From: RGIG9115 sp045603225
Lineage (GTDB): Bacteria; Bacillota; Clostridia; UBA1381
Reading direction: 5' to 3'
DNA: 64,000 nucleotides
Assembly (NCBI GenBank): GCA_045603225.1
Contig: JAZULT010000070.1
Coordinates: forward strand, 62,001 to 126,000
The notes below the pieces were generated by a model. It had not been told where the DNA came from, searched no databases, and saw only the letters and a list, made by a program, of their open reading frames with translations. Positions within the stretch are counted from its first letter, which is position 1. Every line of letters starts with the position of its first letter. This document shows positions 1 through 9,100 of the stretch, piece by piece. The translations under genes and the position numbers were made by a program.

Positions 1-1
1 T

Positions 2-1135
2 CCGGGAACGGCACTTAAGAGTGCGGCTGTGACGGTTGACGGTGCGGCATATGAATTTACACCGAATCTTGCGGCAAACGGATTTAACGAAATTATGATA
101 AGCGGTCTTACAAACGATGTTGAGCATACAGTTGTATTAGATGCGGTTATAGGTGGTAATAAGAAATATTCAAAAACTATGACTGTTACTCCTTGTGTTC
201 AGAGTGGAACGGGAATTATCGGTGAATGGAGTGTATATTCATCAGAACCTACCGTTGACGGTACGTTATATTATTCAAACTATAATGTGACACTAGACAA
301 AACCGAAAAGACAGATGATACATCTCTCAGATTTGATGCTAATATCAATACTAAAAAGGGAAACTTGTTCATAAGAGCAACACAGACAGTAAAAGGTCTT
401 TCAAGAAATAAGCTTTACAGACTTAAGTTTGATGCAAAAATGGATGGGCTTTCAAACTTCCTTATAGCACGTGATGCGACAGGATTTGCGTATAAGCCAT
501 TTACAGGATTATATGATGAAAGCGACAATATTGTTTCAATCTATGATGAAGGAAAATCTGTAACACGCGACTGGCAGACATATACAGTTGATATTGTTAA
601 TCCTGACGGAGATATCTATAATAAAGATAATGCATCAACATATGATATGACACTTTCATTCACTATTGAAAAGCTTAACGGTTCACTCTGGATTGATAAT
701 GTTGAGCTTTACGAAATAACTGAAGACGGTGTTGTTGCAAGTGAAAATCTTATGAAGAATTCTACATTCAGCTACGATAAAGGATACTCGGTAAGCTCAC
801 AGTTTACAATGCTTGACGGAGATGAAGAGGTTGCAGTTTCTTATATTCCTGCTGCAGGAATTGTGACAGCTAAAGCTCTTATTAAGAATTTTGCAGAAGG
901 TGAAGCGCTTGATGTTATTGTTTTTGCGGCACTCTATAATGGAGACAAGCTCGAAAATGTAACAGTTCTTGATAAAGATGTTCAGGAAAAACCGATACTT
1001 GTTCCTGCTGATGAGATAACAGCAACAGTAACAGTCCCTGCACTTGATACAGGTGACTATAAGATTAAGCTTATGGTATGGGACGGAACAACATTTAGTC
1101 CTGTACTTGATAATGCAGGAGTAATTGCAGAATAA
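2..1135 (+). CDS. C-terminal part of a secreted carbohydrate-binding-type protein (5' end outside window)
   Basis: The reading frame is open from the first bases, so this is the 3' end of a longer gene and not a gene starting at the GTG at 29. About 377 residues are visible. Residues ~70-250 form a CBM4/9-like jelly roll, shown by the run of aromatic beta-strands and the closing 'SLWIDNVELYE' then 'ENLMKNSTF' signature typical of such domains. The last ~110 residues are a small beta-sandwich ending in 'DYKIKLMVWDGTTFSP', which recurs at the C-termini of the proteins at 22058 and 29600. No catalytic motif is visible here; the missing N-terminal part may carry one. It precedes two secreted GH42-like enzymes and probably belongs to the same locus. 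The function is inferred from domain type only. Confidence 0.7.
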   Translation, partial: PGTALKSAAVTVDGAAYEFTPNLAANGFNEIMISGLTNDVEHTVVLDAVIGGNKKYSKTMTVTPCVQSGTGIIGEWSVYSSEPTVDGTLYYSNYNVTLDKTEKTDDTSLRFDANINTKKGNLFIRATQTVKGLSRNKLYRLKFDAKMDGLSNFLIARDATGFAYKPFTGLYDESDNIVSIYDEGKSVTRDWQTYTVDIVNPDGDIYNKDNASTYDMTLSFTIEKLNGSLWIDNVELYEITEDGVVASENLMKNSTFSYDKGYSVSSQFTMLDGDEEVAVSYIPAAGIVTAKALIKNFAEGEALDVIVFAALYNGDKLENVTVLDKDVQEKPILVPADEITATVTVPALDTGDYKIKLMVWDGTTFSPVLDNAGVIAE

Positions 1136-1168
1136 TCCATCGGAATGTTTAATAATGCACAAACCGGA

Positions 1169-1258
1169 CTGCGAACGAAACGCCCGACGTACCAATGTAC
1201 GGCTTCGGGCGGGGATTTATGTGGTAAAATCACATAAATCTTCGCTTCGTCCGTTCAG
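1169..1258. repeat. Palindromic three-way-junction element between genes
   Basis: The 178-base gap between two secreted-protein genes is filled by a compact fold. A closing stem pairs 1172-1179 with 1246-1253 (one mismatch), extended by CTG/CAG. Inside it are two hairpins: 1181-1211 (CGCCCG/CGGGCG, with an inner CGTAC/GTACG stem) and 1214-1240 (GATTTATGTG/CACATAAATC, ten perfect pairs). It has no U-tract for a classical terminator. It could be a small dispersed palindromic repeat, an RNA processing or stabilising element, or a structured leader for the gene at 1314. Confidence 0.6.
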
Positions 1259-1313
1259 CACAAATTTTTTACACTCCTGTGACAATAACTATTTTCAGAA
1301 AGGAAAATGAAAT

Positions 1314-4300
1314 ATGATAAAAATCGTAAAACGAATCTTATCGTCATTTTTGACATTATCCATAGCATCATCCATGCTTGCATCACCGGCCGTTTTTGCT
1401 GATGATTTAAGTGTATGGGAGGTTTCTTATGTCGCGGCAAGCGGAAGTGTTACTTCGGATAGTGATATATATTACAGCGGAGGTAACTCAGTGAAAATAG
1501 TTAATAATACTCCGCGTTCTTCAAATAAGTATATTATGCTTAAAACGCAGGTTCAGACTGTAAAGGGAAAGAAATACAAAATAAAAGGTTATTTCAAAAC
1601 AGACGGCTGTGATATGGTACATGTAAACATTGACTGGAATGATAGAATGTCCCTTTGTCCGTTTACTCAGAGATTTGACTGGACAGGATTAGAGTATGAT
1701 TACATAGGCAGAACAACCGGAATGTCAAATATTCAGTTGATAGTTGAAGGAGTAACCGGTGGTTACTGGGTAGACAACTTTCAGTTTATTGATACTGAAA
1801 CGGGAGAAAACCTTATAAGTGAGGGTAATTCTGTACCATCAGGGCCGCGTGCTGACGACAATTCGGCATTTGAGGCTATATACGAAAGTATAAATGCATC
1901 ATCAACCTTTTCGGCAAGTAGTATAGAACAGGTAATGGGTGGTTTTAAATACATACCTGCTTACAAGGCGGAAGGTATTACCGTGGACGGTAATATTGAC
2001 GAATGGGAGAAATATCCTGCAATTTATATGCCGACTCTGTCTTCGCAGTATCAGGTATATATTAATGACTCAAAAGACAAGGATGTCAAGGCTATATGTA
2101 AATTCGCATATGATGATGAAAATCTGTATCTCATGGTAGATGTAACGGATAATGATTTTGTATCATTCTCGGGCTCAAGTTACTGGCAGGGAGACAGTAT
2201 TCAGCTTGCGATTTCTTCGGTTGATGAAGGATACGGAACTGAAATTGGATTTGCTCATAATGCGGAAACAGGTCTTGGTGAAGTCCATGCCCCGGTGGAT
2301 AGAGAATCTGAACAGAAAGGATTCCCGTTTGTATCAACATATCACGAAGGAACAAGAACTGTTTACGAAGCTTCTATTCCATGGACATATAAATTCGGAA
2401 AGATTCCCGAACAGATGTATTTCGACATTCTTGCGAACGATAATGACGGGTCAGGCAGACGTTACTGTGCAGAGCTTGCACCGGGTATTTCAGAAGGTAA
2501 GACAAATGCTAAGTTCCCGAAGATTGAATTCCTTGACGATAGCAAAGACTGGTATGCGTGGGTTCAGGGAGAACGTTCTCCATATACGGAAACCGATTAT
2601 ACATATGAATATTTTATTGTTAATAACGGTGCAAGTAAGAAGTTTACGGTGAAAAATGTGCTGACCGGTGAAACAGAGGAAGTTACTGTTGGTGCTGACA
2701 GCGGTGTGAGACGTGAATTTAACTGTGAATTTGAAGAAGCAGGCGATAGCTTTGTAACTCTTGAAATTTCCGACGGTACAAATACGCATTTTGCAAAAGA
2801 AGCAGTAAGTATCGGTAAGAAATTACCTACTGAAGCTGAAACAAGAGAAGTAATAAAGGTTATGCGCCAGCAGGATGCAGAGCTTTCAGAGCTTATTGCA
2901 AAATGCGAAGCAAAAGGAATCCCTGTTCATTATGAAATGATTGTTAAAAGTATTATCGGCAGATTTGATGAGTATCTGGAGGACGATATTGCCAATAACG
3001 ATTACACGAGAGTGGATTATACATCACGTGTGGTAACAGAAATGTATAACGAGGCGAAAGCTGATCTTGAAGCGTATCTGAAAGGTGAGAAGACTTCACT
3101 TGACGTGCCGGTTTATGTTACAAGCGACCTTGAAATTGACGGACAGACAATCTGGGCGGATACAGAGCTCGGAGGAGAGATTACAAGACGTCCCGTATTC
3201 TTTATAGGTTACGGTCACGGAAGTGAAGCGAAACAATATGTACCCGAATTTCCTGACTGGGGTGTGAATTCTATACAGTGTGAAGCAGGACCTGACCATA
3301 TTATGACGCTTGGCAGAGTTCCTTACTGGGGAGAAACTTCTCATCCGAACGGAACAATGGAATATTGCACCGATACGGTTTATGACGGTAAAAAATCGCT
3401 TAAGTTTACTTTTAAAACGCAACCGGCAGCAAATGTATATCTCGGACTCGGACAGAATATTTCCTGTCAGCCGGGAAAGACATATGAACTTAAAGGTTAC
3501 ATAAAAGCTAAAAATGCAACAAGAGTGCGTGTTGAGTTTTCCGAAGAGGGCTGGACTGCGTCGAATATGGTGAATGGCACCTACGACTGGAAAGAATTTA
3601 CGGTAAGATATACTCCGACAAGCTCGCTTGCTGCAAGAATACTTGTTGACGGTGTGACTGATGAATTTTATATTGACGGACTTACTGTAACAGAGGTAGG
3701 AAAGAGTGAAAATCTTCTCCTGAACGGAAGCTTTGAAGAAGAACCGAATAAGGTTGAGGCATATTTTAACAGAAATGCACCACTTTTTGTGTCGGTAATG
3801 AATACACTTCAGAAAGCAGAAGAAAATAATGTTTCTGTCAGCGTGCTCATATCTCCGCATTATTTTAAACAGGCAATTGCAGATAAGTATAATATAGGAT
3901 ACAGAGACATTGCATTTTTTAAGCATAACGTTCATGCACCTGAAGGAAAACGTATTCTCGACCATTACGCAAGAGAATTCGTTTCGGAAATAAAGAAATA
4001 TAAATCAGTAAACAGTATTTGTATTACAAATGAACCTCAGTTCAGAACAAATTATCTTCCTGATTACTTTAAAGAAGGCTTTAATATGTGGCTTTCCGAA
4101 AGATATAACGGAGATATAAATGAACTTAATAAGGCGTATGGAACCGAGTATGCAGATTTTTTAGATGTGCCGATGGATGTTGATTTCAATAAGCCTGAGG
4201 AGCTTAATCCTGCGAAGTGGTACGATTATAAAAAGTATAATGATGAAATGTTCGGTGAGTTCCATGAATGGCTGGCGGGAATTGTAAAAGAGGTTGCGCC

Positions 4301-5459
4301 TGAAATCCCTGTAACTTCAAAGGTTCAGGCTTATACAGCGATTAATTATTCCGCAAATAATAATGAACTCGGAACAAGCTATGAAAATTTCTATAAGTAT
4401 CTTGACTTAAACGGCTGTGATGCGCACTTGTTCATGAGTAATAACGGTGACCATAACCTTTCAAAGGGAATGTGGTACGATTACATGACAAGCTATAAAA
4501 ATGTACCTGTTGCTAATACAGAAGACCATATTGTAGCCAACCGTGATATTGATTTTTCAAAAGAGCAGCATCTTTTCATGGCAAGAGATATATGGCAGGG
4601 AGTTATTCACGGCGTCGGAATAAACGATATATGGAATTGGGCGAGAACATATAACAAACTAAGCGATAGCTGGCTCAGTATTCTTTTCCGTCCTGATGCG
4701 ATAAAGTATATCAGTGAAGCAAATCTTGATATGAACAGACTTTCATATGAAATAAGAGCAATTCAGCAGGAAAGCCGTGATGTCGGAATAATATATTCTG
4801 ATGTAAGTAACCTTGTTGATGAGCGTACAGCACGCTCTACATACGAAGCATATGAAGCTGTTCAGTATAACGGAAAACGTGTGAAATTTATCACACAGAC
4901 TCTTCTTGAAAATATGATGGACTGCAAGGTTGTAATTGTTCCGCTTATGCCTTACGCAACGGAAGAAACTCTTGTAACTCTTAAGAGGTACATTGAAAAC
5001 GGCGGAAGAGTTGTAATAATGAGCGATGAATCGCTTGCGAAGACGGAAAGGAATGCTGACATGAACGCAGAGCTTCGTGAGTTTGTTTATTCAAATGCAA
5101 CAGTAATACCGTATGAGGGTACTTTCAATAAAATGAAATCACCTTCGCGTTCTGAATTTCAGGAGCTTCTGAGAAATATTTTCAAAGAAGAAGGGATATA
5201 TAATGTTTCTGTAATTGATACGGAAACAGGAAAGCCTACAACAGACGTAGAATTCAATACAGGTGTATATAACGGTGATGTTGTAATAAATCTTGTGAAT
5301 TACGGAACCGATAAAAAGGTGAAAATTATGATAGGCGGTACTGAGGTTACCGAATGTATTGAAATGAGAAGTATGGAAAATGTAAAGGATGCTGTTGAAC
5401 TTAAACAGTTTGTTCCGGTTCTTGTGAAATTTCCGGGTGCGGAAAATTTATTAAAATAA
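1314..5459 (+). CDS. Secreted multidomain GH42-like beta-galactosidase with CBM4/9- and CBM9-like domains
   Basis: 1381 residues. A signal peptide (1-29) is followed by a CBM4/9-like domain (~32-165), a CBM9-like domain (~215-410; 'VDGNIDEW', 'YDDENLYLMVDV', 'YWQGDSIQLAI'), a beta-sandwich and a helical segment (~510-605). A clan GH-A barrel begins at 'FFIGYGHG' (~627). A second CBM4/9-like domain (~668-815) is inserted in the barrel between early strands. The acid/base is probably Glu907 in 'CITNEP' and the nucleophile probably Glu1070 in 'NTEDH'; a GH42 trimerisation-type domain starts near 1156. The 'WLSERYNGDINELNKAYGTEY' stretch is typical of GH42. It should act outside the cell on galactosides, but the substrate is not established. 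AGAAAGGA precedes the ATG, and the next gene starts 12 bases after the stop. Confidence 0.8.
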   Translation: MIKIVKRILSSFLTLSIASSMLASPAVFADDLSVWEVSYVAASGSVTSDSDIYYSGGNSVKIVNNTPRSSNKYIMLKTQVQTVKGKKYKIKGYFKTDGCDMVHVNIDWNDRMSLCPFTQRFDWTGLEYDYIGRTTGMSNIQLIVEGVTGGYWVDNFQFIDTETGENLISEGNSVPSGPRADDNSAFEAIYESINASSTFSASSIEQVMGGFKYIPAYKAEGITVDGNIDEWEKYPAIYMPTLSSQYQVYINDSKDKDVKAICKFAYDDENLYLMVDVTDNDFVSFSGSSYWQGDSIQLAISSVDEGYGTEIGFAHNAETGLGEVHAPVDRESEQKGFPFVSTYHEGTRTVYEASIPWTYKFGKIPEQMYFDILANDNDGSGRRYCAELAPGISEGKTNAKFPKIEFLDDSKDWYAWVQGERSPYTETDYTYEYFIVNNGASKKFTVKNVLTGETEEVTVGADSGVRREFNCEFEEAGDSFVTLEISDGTNTHFAKEAVSIGKKLPTEAETREVIKVMRQQDAELSELIAKCEAKGIPVHYEMIVKSIIGRFDEYLEDDIANNDYTRVDYTSRVVTEMYNEAKADLEAYLKGEKTSLDVPVYVTSDLEIDGQTIWADTELGGEITRRPVFFIGYGHGSEAKQYVPEFPDWGVNSIQCEAGPDHIMTLGRVPYWGETSHPNGTMEYCTDTVYDGKKSLKFTFKTQPAANVYLGLGQNISCQPGKTYELKGYIKAKNATRVRVEFSEEGWTASNMVNGTYDWKEFTVRYTPTSSLAARILVDGVTDEFYIDGLTVTEVGKSENLLLNGSFEEEPNKVEAYFNRNAPLFVSVMNTLQKAEENNVSVSVLISPHYFKQAIADKYNIGYRDIAFFKHNVHAPEGKRILDHYAREFVSEIKKYKSVNSICITNEPQFRTNYLPDYFKEGFNMWLSERYNGDINELNKAYGTEYADFLDVPMDVDFNKPEELNPAKWYDYKKYNDEMFGEFHEWLAGIVKEVAPEIPVTSKVQAYTAINYSANNNELGTSYENFYKYLDLNGCDAHLFMSNNGDHNLSKGMWYDYMTSYKNVPVANTEDHIVANRDIDFSKEQHLFMARDIWQGVIHGVGINDIWNWARTYNKLSDSWLSILFRPDAIKYISEANLDMNRLSYEIRAIQQESRDVGIIYSDVSNLVDERTARSTYEAYEAVQYNGKRVKFITQTLLENMMDCKVVIVPLMPYATEETLVTLKRYIENGGRVVIMSDESLAKTERNADMNAELREFVYSNATVIPYEGTFNKMKSPSRSEFQELLRNIFKEEGIYNVSVIDTETGKPTTDVEFNTGVYNGDVVINLVNYGTDKKVKIMIGGTEVTECIEMRSMENVKDAVELKQFVPVLVKFPGAENLLK

Positions 5460-5471
5460 AGGAATATAAAT

Positions 5472-8400
5472 ATGAAACGTAAATTAATTGCGGCAATACT
5501 TGCGGTATGCACTTTAAGCGTACCGCAAGTATTGTATGCCGAGGAATATGTTGATTACAGTGATGAAATTTCAGAGCTTGAAAATTTGATTGAAATCTGT
5601 GAAGAAAAAGGTTTTTCGGTAGAATATGAAAAAGTAAATTATTCTGTACTGAAAATGTTTGAAAAATATCTTAATGAAGACCTTGATAATGGGGTAAGTG
5701 CAGACAGTGAACGGTGGATTTACAATGTTTCGGTAATGGACGGACTTTATGCGGATACGAAAGATAAGCTGATTGCATATCTTGACGGAGATGACACTCC
5801 ACTTGTCGGAGAACTTCCTGACATGACAGACACCGTAACGAGAGGCACTTCGATTTACAGCAGCGGAAAGCCTGTTTTCTCAATTGGTTTCGGACATACA
5901 AGCGAGGCAATGCGTGATGTCGGAGTATTCAATACAATCGGCTGTAATAATATTCAGCTTGAAATGGGACCTGACAGAATGGTATACAGTCTTGGCGGCT
6001 GGAGGAACGGTTCTACAAGTGATAACTGTACGATTTCTCTTTCTACACTGTTTAAGAAAGAAGGAAACAGTGCACTTAGAATAAAAAATAATTCGACAGA
6101 AAACTTTGCAAGAATATATCAAAGTATTGCTTATAAGGATGGAGTTACATACGAATTCGGGTTCTGGGGAACTACAAACGGAAGCGAGCCGGGAATGCTG
6201 TTTGTGAGTGCGTCCGACTGGGCACCCGATCTGATTGTTCAGACAAGCACATCGTGGCAGGAATACAGCTCGACTTATACGCATAATTCCAATGAAAATC
6301 CGAATGGCGAGTTTGCGATACTTTACAGAAAAAATACGGGGAGCAATGCTACTGCTTACCTTGACGGATTTTATCTTTATGAGCTTGATGCAGAAGGGAA
6401 CAGAGTTTCGGATAATCTGCTGAAAAATTCGGGCTTTGAAACTGACTGGGGATATGATGACTGTATTTCGTATATTACAAATGCACTGAAAACAGCAGAA
6501 GCAAACGGAATCGGGGTGTCATTGCTGCTTTCGCCTCATTATCTTGCAGTTGATAAGACCAACAGCGATTTGTATAATTCTAAAGGGGTGTTTATAAGGT
6601 ATAATATTGCGGCTGAAGAAACAAAGACAGCAATTGAAGAATATCTGCATAATCTTTTGCCTTGCCTTACAGAGTACAAAGCTCTTCAGAATATATGTAT
6701 ATCAAACGAACCTGTATTTAAAACAACTAATTTTACCAATTATTTTAATCCGTTATTCAGGGGATATCTGATTGAAAAGTACGGGAGTATTAAAAATCTG
6801 AACGATGTATACGGAACAGAATATGCCGATATTTCGGAGATTTCGATGCCTTCTGCTGTCGGAGCTGATGCTCTTTCATATGACTGGGTAGAGTTTAATG
6901 ATAAGATTTTTACTGACTGGCATATAATGATGCGTGATATTGTAAAACAGTATCTTCCGGATGTGCCTGTGCACAGTAAAATGATGAGATATTTCTCTCC
7001 CGGTGGAGCAACCTCCGTTCTTGAGGAAGCAGTTGACAGACATGCTCTCGCAAGAGGAACAGACCTTGAAAAGTTTGAAGAGTTCAGCGATTATGTGGGC
7101 AATGACTCGCACGATTACATTGAGAGTGTAGATGGGTACTACGAGACGATGTTCTTTTATGATTTTCTGCGGTCTATTTCAGGGAAACCTGTATATAACT
7201 CGGAAGACCATATAATTAAAAACAGAACAGAGAATTTTAATACTGACCAACTTCGTCACTGGCGAAATAACCTGTGGATGGGTGCTGTGCACGGAAGAAC
7301 GATGTCTACTATCTGGGGGTGGTCCCGTACAACGAATACAACATCGGATTTATATCTCGGAGCGATGACTCGTCCTGATATTGTTGCTGAAACAGGACGG
7401 ACGAATCTCGACCTTAACAGGCTTTCTGAAGAAGTTACAGCGGTTCAGAGGAATACCGAAGTGGCACTGTTTTATTCAAAAGTGTCACGTATCTACGGAG
7501 AAAGTCATATGTCTGATGTGCACAGTATTTACAGAAAGCTTGTGAATATCGGCAAAAAGCCGGGTGTTGTTACCGATATGAATATTGACCTTTTGAGTAA
7601 TTACAAAGTGCTTATAATGCCGAATGTAACTAATTGTTACGCAGAGACGCTTGATGCGATTAATAAATTTATATTAAACGGCGGAAAGGTTATAACCTAC
7701 GGAGAACTGCCGTCTGCTGATGAATATAATCATAACGTGATAGACAGCTCTTTTATAGCAGAAAATGATTATGTATACGAAAACAACGATAACGGTGAAG
7801 ATTTGCAGAATCTGTTCTCGGAATGGGGAATCCAGAGAGTAACATTAATTGATAATGATACAGGAAAAATCCCTGTCGGAATGGACTGGCAGTATGCAAT
7901 TGACGGAAACCGTTTGCTTGTAAATGTAACTTGCCTTGATTATGAGCAGGGAAGAAATATATCAGTATTAGTTGACGGTGAAAAAGTAAGCAGATTAACT
8001 GATTTAATAACTGAAAATGATTATGATACTGAGGTTTTTGTAAACGGATATACACCTATGCTATTAAAGCATAATATTATTGCTGTTTCCGTGCCGGGTA
8101 TATTAAATCTCAGCTTTGACGGTACACATCTTAACTGGGATTATACAGGTAAAGATTATGACGGTGCAAATGTTTACAGATTGCTTGATGATGGATTTTT
8201 AAGCGGATTTACATCTACCGACGGAACTTCGGTTGATGGAATCGGAAACCGTACATATATTGTAAAGCCGATAATAAACGGAAAAGAGAGCGATAATGGT
8301 CAGATTATAACCGTTTCTCAGGATAAAATGTTTAATGTCAGTATTTTAAATGCCTCAAAATCAGGTCAGATTGTAAATGCTGAAATAAGTATTAATAATA

Positions 8401-8624
8401 CAGGGAAATCATACGCTTCGGGAGTAGTATATACAGAAATCAAAGACTCGACCGGTAAAGTGATTAATTATAATTATCAGAAGCTTACTGTTGGCGGTGG
8501 AAAAAACGACAGCTTCAGACTTTCAATGCCGGTTAGCGGAAATGCTTCGGAAATTACTGTGACAGTCTATGACAGTCTTGTAAATAAAACAGCTTATTCA
8601 GAAACTATATCTGAAACATTCTGA
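5472..8624 (+). CDS. Secreted GH42-like glycosidase, paralogue of the upstream gene
   Basis: 1050 residues with a signal peptide (1-24). The order is the locus-specific helical domain (~30-125), then a GH-A barrel from 'FSIGFGHTS' (~135) interrupted by a CBM4/9-like insertion (~172-330). The probable acid/base is Glu413 ('CISNEP') and the probable nucleophile Glu578 ('NSEDH'). A GH42 trimerisation-type domain (~663-760) and two C-terminal beta-sandwich/FN3-like domains (~860-1050) follow. It lacks the N-terminal CBM and CBM9-like modules of the previous gene. AAAGGA eight bases before the ATG supports the start. The 12-base gap to the upstream gene indicates one operon. The GH42 assignment rests on motif order, and a divergent GH-A family is possible. 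Confidence 0.78.
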   Translation: MKRKLIAAILAVCTLSVPQVLYAEEYVDYSDEISELENLIEICEEKGFSVEYEKVNYSVLKMFEKYLNEDLDNGVSADSERWIYNVSVMDGLYADTKDKLIAYLDGDDTPLVGELPDMTDTVTRGTSIYSSGKPVFSIGFGHTSEAMRDVGVFNTIGCNNIQLEMGPDRMVYSLGGWRNGSTSDNCTISLSTLFKKEGNSALRIKNNSTENFARIYQSIAYKDGVTYEFGFWGTTNGSEPGMLFVSASDWAPDLIVQTSTSWQEYSSTYTHNSNENPNGEFAILYRKNTGSNATAYLDGFYLYELDAEGNRVSDNLLKNSGFETDWGYDDCISYITNALKTAEANGIGVSLLLSPHYLAVDKTNSDLYNSKGVFIRYNIAAEETKTAIEEYLHNLLPCLTEYKALQNICISNEPVFKTTNFTNYFNPLFRGYLIEKYGSIKNLNDVYGTEYADISEISMPSAVGADALSYDWVEFNDKIFTDWHIMMRDIVKQYLPDVPVHSKMMRYFSPGGATSVLEEAVDRHALARGTDLEKFEEFSDYVGNDSHDYIESVDGYYETMFFYDFLRSISGKPVYNSEDHIIKNRTENFNTDQLRHWRNNLWMGAVHGRTMSTIWGWSRTTNTTSDLYLGAMTRPDIVAETGRTNLDLNRLSEEVTAVQRNTEVALFYSKVSRIYGESHMSDVHSIYRKLVNIGKKPGVVTDMNIDLLSNYKVLIMPNVTNCYAETLDAINKFILNGGKVITYGELPSADEYNHNVIDSSFIAENDYVYENNDNGEDLQNLFSEWGIQRVTLIDNDTGKIPVGMDWQYAIDGNRLLVNVTCLDYEQGRNISVLVDGEKVSRLTDLITENDYDTEVFVNGYTPMLLKHNIIAVSVPGILNLSFDGTHLNWDYTGKDYDGANVYRLLDDGFLSGFTSTDGTSVDGIGNRTYIVKPIINGKESDNGQIITVSQDKMFNVSILNASKSGQIVNAEISINNTGKSYASGVVYTEIKDSTGKVINYNYQKLTVGGGKNDSFRLSMPVSGNASEITVTVYDSLVNKTAYSETISETF

Positions 8625-8682
8625 AACTGAGAAATAAAACAAATTGTATTGATACACTGAAATTCAGGTCAATAATTTCACC

Positions 8683-8710
8683 TTGACGACTTCGGGGAAT
8701 GTGATAGAAT
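8683..8710 (+). promoter_or_regulatory. Sigma-A-type promoter in front of a gene remnant
   Basis: TTGACG (8683-8688), a 16-base spacer and TAGAAT (8705-8710). It lies directly upstream of a truncated reading frame that has no start codon or ribosome site, as if a deletion removed the 5' part of the gene but kept its promoter. Confidence 0.5.
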
Positions 8711-8714
8711 ATAG

Positions 8715-8981
8715 AAAAAACTTGGCAATAAGAGATTTAAAGCTCTTCATGTTCACGATGTGGACGGAATAGCTGATTTACATACACTTCCGTATTTCGG
8801 AATAACTGATTGGGATAAGGTGACAAAAGCTCTTGCGGAAATCGGATATGACGGAGACTTCACTTTTGAAGCTTATACCTTCTTTGGCGGAAAACCGGAA
8901 GAGTTGCTGGTTGACACTGCGAAGTATATGGCAAGCGTCGGAAGAAGTCTTATTGATAGTATTAATCAGAATAAATTGTAA
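8715..8981 (+). pseudogene. 3' remnant of a sugar-phosphate isomerase/epimerase (TIM barrel)
   Basis: The frame from 8715 encodes about 88 residues that match the C-terminal end of xylose-isomerase-like sugar phosphate isomerase/epimerases: 'ALHVHDVDG' followed by 'LPYFGITDWDKV' and 'YDGDFTFEAY'. These supply the final barrel strands and a metal-binding His/Asp loop of the family. A stop (8712-8714) sits immediately upstream and no ribosome site precedes any possible start, so roughly two thirds of the gene is missing. The stop codon falls inside the left terminal repeat of the palindromic element that follows. It is most likely a decayed gene; translation from GTG 8760 is possible but would give no complete fold. 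Confidence 0.7.
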
Positions 8982-9096
8982 TTTATATGCTGGCGGATAA
9001 TATCCGCCCCTACGACGTAAAATCGGAAATGATTTCGTAGGGGAAGATATTATCTTCCCGCAGATTAAAAAATTCAAATACAGATAAATTACAATT
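8974..9096. repeat. MITE-like palindromic element with 13-bp terminal inverted repeats
   Basis: Perfect 13-base inverted repeats, AATTGTAATTTAT (8974-8986) and its complement (9084-9096), bound a 123-base unit. Inside are a hairpin GGCGGATAATATCCGCC (8992-9008), a central CCTACGA/TCGTAGG stem (9009-9015 with 9035-9041) and a second hairpin GGGAAGATATTATCTTCCC (9041-9059). The two inner arms are inverted copies of each other that differ by paired substitutions preserving the hairpin. It lies between converging genes and may also terminate transcription. The 476-base stretch 8625-9100 contains only this element, the remnant gene and its promoter. Confidence 0.65.
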
Positions 9097-9100
9097 CACC

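Noticed and set aside
29..31. GTG at 29 as a gene start
   Set aside because: The frame is open to the window edge, no ribosome site precedes it, and the protein begins in the middle of a domain without a signal peptide.
3096..3965. Long minus-strand open frame inside the first GH42-like gene
   Set aside because: It is antisense to a well-supported coding frame, has Cys/Arg/Ile-biased composition and no ribosome site; similar antisense frames across the window were left out.
8625..9100. Insertion sequence with transposase between the GH42-like pair and the MATE gene
   Set aside because: Only a short palindromic element and gene remnants are present; no transposase reading frame or fragment was found here or elsewhere in the window.
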